This document shows, one piece after another, positions 60,085 through 64,000 of a stretch of 64,000 nucleotides of DNA (the stretch's first letter is position 1; each line of letters starts with the position of its first letter). The notes below the pieces were generated by a model. The model ran no database searches. It was given only the letters and a program-made list of their open reading frames with translations, and was not told where the DNA came from. The stretch is from Propionibacteriaceae bacterium (GTDB lineage Bacteria; Actinomycetota; Actinomycetes; Propionibacteriales; Propionibacteriaceae). The stretch is from contig JAOPXN010000052.1 in assembly GCA_025965155.1 (NCBI GenBank), positions 1-64,000 of the forward strand, read 5' to 3'. The position numbers and the translations under genes are program-made.

Positions 60085-62724
60085 CTAGCACAGCGCAAGC
60101 CCGCGACCGCGACGAACAGCATCGGCTCGGCGGTTCACCGCAAGTTTGAGGAAAAGGCTCTTGATGTGCGTTTTCACTGTGTTTGCCGACACGAACAGAT
60201 CGATGGCGATCTCCTCAGTGGTGCGCAACTGGGCCAGCCGTTCCAAGACCTGGAGCTCACGCTCGGTCAGCGGTTCGAGTAGCGTATCCGGCTGCGGTGA
60301 CGGCTCGAAGTTTCGGCGCCTGGGGGTCTTGATGATGAGTGAGGCTATAAAGCTGCGATGGCAACGCGACAGGTCAGGCTCCTGGTCGACAAAAGCCAGC
60401 ACCCACGGCGTCACCGCGAATAGTGTCAGCCGGAGCTCCTCACGACTCGCTGCTCGCAGCGCACGGTCGACCAGGGCTCGGGCCCGCCGAGCATCCCCGG
60501 CCTCCCCCGCCAGCTGAGCTTCCAGAATCCAGGCCTGGACCGCTGTCGGCAGCGGCGCCTCGGCCACCTTGCCCTCCACGGAGGTCAGGAGCGCCCGCGC
60601 CCCGCGCTTGTCGCCGATGGCTCGACGAGCCGCCGCCGCGAGCACCCGACCCTCGACCATGGTGTGCCTCGGCTCGGGCGTCAAGGTCGCCAATACCTGC
60701 TGTGGGTCACCTGCGGCCAGGTGTGCTTCGGCCATCGCTACGCTAATTCGATCGGCAAGCCAGCCGGGCCGAGCCACAGGAGTGGTCCCTCCGGTGACGG
60801 CGAGCACCCGCAGTGCAACCTCGGGCTCGCCGACGGCGGTGGCGAGGCGGGCCTCAGCAAGGCGTCGTGCTGCCGCCAGCCATGGTTCACGGACACCTTC
60901 GCCGAGCCGGATCGCGTGATGTAGCCGCTGACCGGCCTGTTCCAGCTCTCCCCGTTCCAGATGGATCCATGCCGCGGCGAGCTGGGCGTAGCCGACGCCG
61001 ACTTCCACACCGTCCGCCGGACGTTTCACCAAAACCTCGGCCGCGTGGCGCGCCGCCGCGGCCAGGTCTCCGCGCAAGGCCTCGAGCAAACCCAGCAGCC
61101 CGGCACACTGAGCGGCGGCGACGTGTTCGGCGTCCGTTCCGACCGTCACATAAGCGGTCGGCTCAAGAACGGCGACCGCCCGATCCAGGTGGCCGGCTGA
61201 CAAGAGGAAGGCACCTTCATACGCATTCAGGAGCGCCGAGAGCTCCGGTGCGGCACGCTGCTCGCGTGGGCCAAGTTCCGCGACCTTCTGTCGGCACTCC
61301 GCTACGGCGCGCAGGCCAGCCTCATGGTCACAACGCTGCCGCGAGATCGCCATCTCGATCACAGCCTGGCTCAAGCGGTGGGCGAGCTCCGGCTCCCCCA
61401 TCCTGGCTATGCCCGCGCGTCCGCGGGCCAACGCAACATCGGCCGCCGGCACATCGCCCCGAGCCACCGCCGCAGCGGCCAGAATCAGCGGCTCAGCGGT
61501 GCCCGCGTCGCTTCTCTCCACCGAACGGGCGGTAGCCCCGTCGGCCGCGCCGAGCACGATGCTCGGCACCGCCATCGACCGCACAAGCGCCGTCGCTATC
61601 CAGTTCCAATCTCCCGCCTCGGCGGCGAGCTGTAACCCTGCCGCCGTGTCCCCGCTGTCGACGTACCAGGCGGCGGCAGCTCGGCGTGCCTCACGCGCTA
61701 GTGCGGGCCAGTCCTGCTCCAAACGCCGTAGTGCGGTACGCCGAAGCAGCGGATGACACCGAAATGAGCCATCCGGTCGAATATCGACGAAGCCGTCTCG
61801 GCTCTCCAGGAGACCAGGCGACAGCCGGGGGTCCGCACCCATGATCGCGCAGGCAACCCCAGCGGAGATTTCAGCTGCCACGCTGGTGCGCAGGATGAGC
61901 TCCCGGCCTGCGGCCGGAAACTGCGTCAACACTTCTCGTTCCACCACATCGTCGAGCGCGAGGTCCACCTGGTCCATAACGTCGGGCGGTGACGACGTGT
62001 CTAGGGCTTCGGCCGCGATACCGACACCGCGTGCCCACCCGTACGTTCGCCCATACACCGACGACACCGTGTGCGGTTCCGGTGTCACCCCGGCTAGGGT
62101 AAGCATCTGGCCGATCTCCTGCTCGTTCATGGAGAGGCTGTCCAGGCCGATGTGGGAGTACTCGCCCGCCAGCCGCAGGCCGTGCACGTCGAGTGCCGGC
62201 GAGCTTCTACAGATCACCACCAGCCGCACAGCGCGGGCACTGCCAGCCAATATCACTGCAATTTGCCGTCCCAGCGAACGGCAGGCTCCAGTCGGGTAGT
62301 CGTCGAGCACCACAGTCCACGTGCCACCGCCAGCACTCAGCGCTCCGGCGAAACTTGTCAACCAGTCGGTCCATCGTGCTTTCACATTGTGCGGCGGTGG
62401 CACCTGCGGTAACGGGCCGGCCCCGAGATGGAGCAAGCCTGTCCGCAGCCCGCACCAGAAGAGTCGGACATCTTCGCTGTACGTGCCGGCGTTGAGCCAA
62501 AGGACCTTGGATGCTAAAAGTGATCTGGCGGCCCAGTCGGCGACCCCCAAAGTCTTGCCGGCACCGGATGGGGACTCGACCACCGTAAGCAGGCCCTCGC
62601 TCGCGGCGTTCAGTCGCTCACCGAGCCTGCGCCTGGCGATAATCAGGGGGCCAAGCTTTGGCAGCCCTAGATACGCCGGACCCTCTGGGCCCACGTCGAT
62701 CGAGTACGGCAGCGTGTTGGTCAT
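60085..62724 (-). CDS. MalT-like LuxR-family regulator 3
   Basis: This 879-residue protein has a Walker A SPSGAGKTLG, Walker B TVVLDDYPTG, an Ala-rich TPR-like middle and a LuxR helix-turn-helix at the C-terminus (LTERELQVLERLAQLRTTEEIAIDLFVSANTVKTHIKSLFLKL). ATG 62724 follows GGGGGG. It is more divergent than regulators 1 and 2. It is divergent from the second DUF6325/SHOCT cassette, and the shared region contains both a zero-spacer and an N5 element, so it is a prime candidate for autoregulation through them. Confidence 0.88.
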   Translation of the reverse strand: MTNTLPYSIDVGPEGPAYLGLPKLGPLIIARRRLGERLNAASEGLLTVVESPSGAGKTLGVADWAARSLLASKVLWLNAGTYSEDVRLFWCGLRTGLLHLGAGPLPQVPPPHNVKARWTDWLTSFAGALSAGGGTWTVVLDDYPTGACRSLGRQIAVILAGSARAVRLVVICRSSPALDVHGLRLAGEYSHIGLDSLSMNEQEIGQMLTLAGVTPEPHTVSSVYGRTYGWARGVGIAAEALDTSSPPDVMDQVDLALDDVVEREVLTQFPAAGRELILRTSVAAEISAGVACAIMGADPRLSPGLLESRDGFVDIRPDGSFRCHPLLRRTALRRLEQDWPALAREARRAAAAWYVDSGDTAAGLQLAAEAGDWNWIATALVRSMAVPSIVLGAADGATARSVERSDAGTAEPLILAAAAVARGDVPAADVALARGRAGIARMGEPELAHRLSQAVIEMAISRQRCDHEAGLRAVAECRQKVAELGPREQRAAPELSALLNAYEGAFLLSAGHLDRAVAVLEPTAYVTVGTDAEHVAAAQCAGLLGLLEALRGDLAAAARHAAEVLVKRPADGVEVGVGYAQLAAAWIHLERGELEQAGQRLHHAIRLGEGVREPWLAAARRLAEARLATAVGEPEVALRVLAVTGGTTPVARPGWLADRISVAMAEAHLAAGDPQQVLATLTPEPRHTMVEGRVLAAAARRAIGDKRGARALLTSVEGKVAEAPLPTAVQAWILEAQLAGEAGDARRARALVDRALRAASREELRLTLFAVTPWVLAFVDQEPDLSRCHRSFIASLIIKTPRRRNFEPSPQPDTLLEPLTERELQVLERLAQLRTTEEIAIDLFVSANTVKTHIKSLFLKLAVNRRADAVRRGRGLALC

Positions 62725-62808
62725 GGGCCCCCCAGATGTCATCTACTTGTCCCAACGTCACCATTACGAGCGACAAACGAACGGCCCCGCCTCATCCAAC
62801 GGGTGATC

Positions 62809-62820
62809 TCACCCGGGTGA
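62809..62820. promoter_or_regulatory. TCACCC/GGGTGA zero-spacer palindrome with 10-base arms
   Basis: GATCTCACCCGGGTGAGATC is a perfect 20-base palindrome; another half-site GGGTGA precedes it at 62801-62806. It lies 85 bases upstream of LuxR gene 3 and 112 bases before DUF6325 copy 2. Confidence 0.65.
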
Positions 62821-62879
62821 GATCTGCTTCGCCGAAGGTGACTGAACCAAGTCGACCGGCGGCCGACTTTGCGGTTCGC

Positions 62880-62896
62880 TCACCCGGAGCGGGTGA
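62880..62896 (+). promoter_or_regulatory. TCACCC-N5-GGGTGA element (perfect)
   Basis: TCACCC-GGAGC-GGGTGA ends 36 bases before the DUF6325 copy 2 start. Confidence 0.66.
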
Positions 62897-62931
62897 GACG
62901 CCAGGAACGGCCGAGGCCGCAGAGTGGGGCC

Positions 62932-63393
62932 ATGACGAGCGCAAATGACTTGGAGGACATCGGTCCCATCGACTACCTGGTGGTCGAGTTTCCGGGCAGC
63001 AAGATGACCGGCGAGGGGCTTCCGCTGCTCGTAGAACTGGTCGAATCAGGAACTATCCGGATCCTAGATTTGGTCTTCGTCACCCGTGAGCTCGACGGCT
63101 CGGTGAACGCGGTCGAGATCTCCGACTTCGATAAGGACGGGGAGCTCGATCTGGCAATTTTCGAAGGCGCCTCCTCCGGTCTACTGGGCGATGACGACCT
63201 CGCCGAGGCAACATCGGTCATCGAGCCCGGGAATTCGGCCGGAGTTCTGGTCTACGAGAACGCTTGGGCCGCACCCTTCGCTGCAGCGCTCCGCCGAGAC
63301 GGTGCGCAACTCGTGGCAAGTGGCCGTATCCCGGTCCAGGCAATCCTCGCCGCCCTCGACGAAGCCGAAGCCGAAGCCGCCGCGGCGGTCTGA
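62932..63393 (+). CDS. DUF6325 family protein, copy 2
   Basis: This 153-residue protein is clearly paralogous to 36504-36995: GPIDYLVVEFPGSKMTGEG, LDLVFVTRELDGSV, VLVYENAWAAPFAAALRRDGAQLV and SGRIPVQAILAALD. Its DxDxDGxxD motif reads DFDKDGELD. ATG 62932 begins MTSANDLEDIGPID. Two operator-type elements lie directly upstream. It is followed by a SHOCT gene, as in the first cassette. Confidence 0.87.
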   Translation: MTSANDLEDIGPIDYLVVEFPGSKMTGEGLPLLVELVESGTIRILDLVFVTRELDGSVNAVEISDFDKDGELDLAIFEGASSGLLGDDDLAEATSVIEPGNSAGVLVYENAWAAPFAAALRRDGAQLVASGRIPVQAILAALDEAEAEAAAAV

Positions 63394-63431
63394 GGCGACC
63401 GTGCACTCCAACTACCGAGAGGTTTACTTTC

Positions 63432-63737
63432 ATGCCAGGTCTCATTCGGGGCGTAGCCCGCACCGCCGTCGTTGCGGGAACCGCCACCGCGGTGTCGGGC
63501 CGCGTCCGTCGTCGCCAGCAGGGGCGGTGGGCCAGCCAGGAGAACGAAGCAGCCGCCGAGGAAGCGGCCGCACCCGAGCCGGTTGCGGACGAGCCTGCTC
63601 CGGCTGCGGCTGAGGCGCCCTCGGGAGGTATGGACGACAAGTTCGCTCAGCTCCGCCAGCTCGGCGAACTCCACGACGCCGGAGTGCTGACCGACGCGGA
63701 GTTCCAAGGCCAAAAGGGCAAGATTCTCTACGCATGA
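63432..63737 (+). CDS. SHOCT-domain protein, copy 2
   Basis: This 101-residue protein parallels 37022-37330: N-terminal MPGLIRGVARTAVVAGTATAVS, basic RVRRRQQGRW, an Ala/Glu/Pro-rich linker, and a C-terminal SHOCT motif (FAQLRQLGELHDAGVLTDAEFQGQKGKIL). The track start 63264 lies in another frame over the DUF6325 gene; ATG 63432 gives the paralogue's N-terminus. Confidence 0.88.
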   Translation: MPGLIRGVARTAVVAGTATAVSGRVRRRQQGRWASQENEAAAEEAAAPEPVADEPAPAAAEAPSGGMDDKFAQLRQLGELHDAGVLTDAEFQGQKGKILYA

Positions 63738-63809
63738 TCGGGCCGCAGCTGGCACCCCACACAGGTCGTCCATGGGCTTGACCACGGCCATTTCAGGAGG
63801 TTGAGCGAT

Positions 63810-64000
63810 GTGACGACCGCCGCGCCCGCTGTGACGGCCCGCTTTTGGCGAACCAGACGCTCGGCGGCGATCGCCGGGATCATCTTCGGGGTCCTGCTGC
63901 TTCTGGCCATGACGATGCTGCGCATCGCCTTGTCCGAGGATAGCCTGCTTACTCTTCGGGCCGATGCGGACAGGCGCACTCTCATCGGGCTCAGTCTCCA
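63810..64000 (+). CDS. Membrane protein, truncated by window end
   Basis: A GTG at 63810 with AGGAGG nine bases upstream opens a frame that runs off the window: MTTAAPAVTARFWRTRRSAA, then a helix AGIIFGVLLLLAMTMLRIAL and a polar stretch. It is absent from the ORF track because it has no stop. It looks like an N-terminal signal anchor. Only 63 residues are visible, so no family can be named. Confidence 0.6.
   Translation, partial: MTTAAPAVTARFWRTRRSAAIAGIIFGVLLLLAMTMLRIALSEDSLLTLRADADRRTLIGLSL

Noticed and set aside
60813-61535. 240-residue plus-strand Arg/Pro-rich ORF
   Set aside because: Shadow of LuxR regulator 3.

Overview
The window is GC-rich actinobacterial chromosome. Evidence: strong G/C preference at third codon positions, TTG/GTG starts, many ATGA and TGATG gene overlaps, Tat and lipobox signals, and gene families typical of soil actinomycetes (MtrA/TcrA-like two-component system, MalT-like LuxR giants, DUF6325, SHOCT, DUF7144, GH15 trehalase-like enzyme). 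A member of Propionibacteriales or Nakamurellales would fit, but the genus cannot be fixed by eye. I saw no rRNA, tRNA, CRISPR, insertion sequence or phage gene.

Region 1 (1-6.8 kb) is an export/sensing module: a lipoprotein, two ABC ATPases and one large FtsX-type permease in overlapping frames, then a sensor kinase that converges tail-to-tail with an OmpR-type response regulator across a shared hairpin.

Region 2 (7-32.3 kb) is a sugar or glycoside catabolic island. A minus-strand set encodes an AroE-like dehydrogenase, KDPG-type aldolase, phosphotriesterase-family hydrolase, hydroxyacid dehydrogenase, cupin isomerase, SDR, Zn-dehydrogenase, sugar isomerase and FGGY kinase. A second minus-strand operon encodes a Tat lipoprotein sugar-binding protein, permease, ATPase, GMC flavoenzyme, a gluconate-dehydrogenase-subunit-3/HbpS fusion, a hydrolase-like barrel and a TIM-barrel epimerase. 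A plus-strand operon encodes an ABM monooxygenase, cupin, second epimerase, Gfo/Idh/MocA dehydrogenase, Zn-dehydrogenase, aldose epimerase and a stand-alone HbpS protein. A HutC-type GntR regulator sits in the middle. The dyad CTGT-N4-ACAGGAT recurs five times, each at the head of a transcription unit, so this looks like one locally controlled regulon for uptake, oxidation/epimerisation and breakdown of an unidentified carbohydrate.

Region 3 (32.3-64 kb) is a patchwork of small stress- or envelope-type genes: amphi-Trp, GAP, DUF6325/SHOCT (two cassettes), DUF2252, LURP-one-like, DUF7144, AI-2E family, HerA-like ATPase, HdeD, MHS transporter, DUF1622, GH15, sulfatase plus formylglycine-generating enzyme, a K+ channel and several copies of an unnamed ~74-residue domain. 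It has three MalT-like LuxR regulators. It also holds decayed genes: a SulP remnant, a truncated zwf and a frameshifted DUF7144 gene. The most striking signal is a second dyad, TCACCC-N5-GGGTGA, found at about eleven intergenic or gene-edge positions (plus three zero-spacer versions) from 36 to 63 kb, usually 35-145 bases before a start codon. I infer that it is the operator of one or more of the LuxR regulators and that it defines a local regulon.
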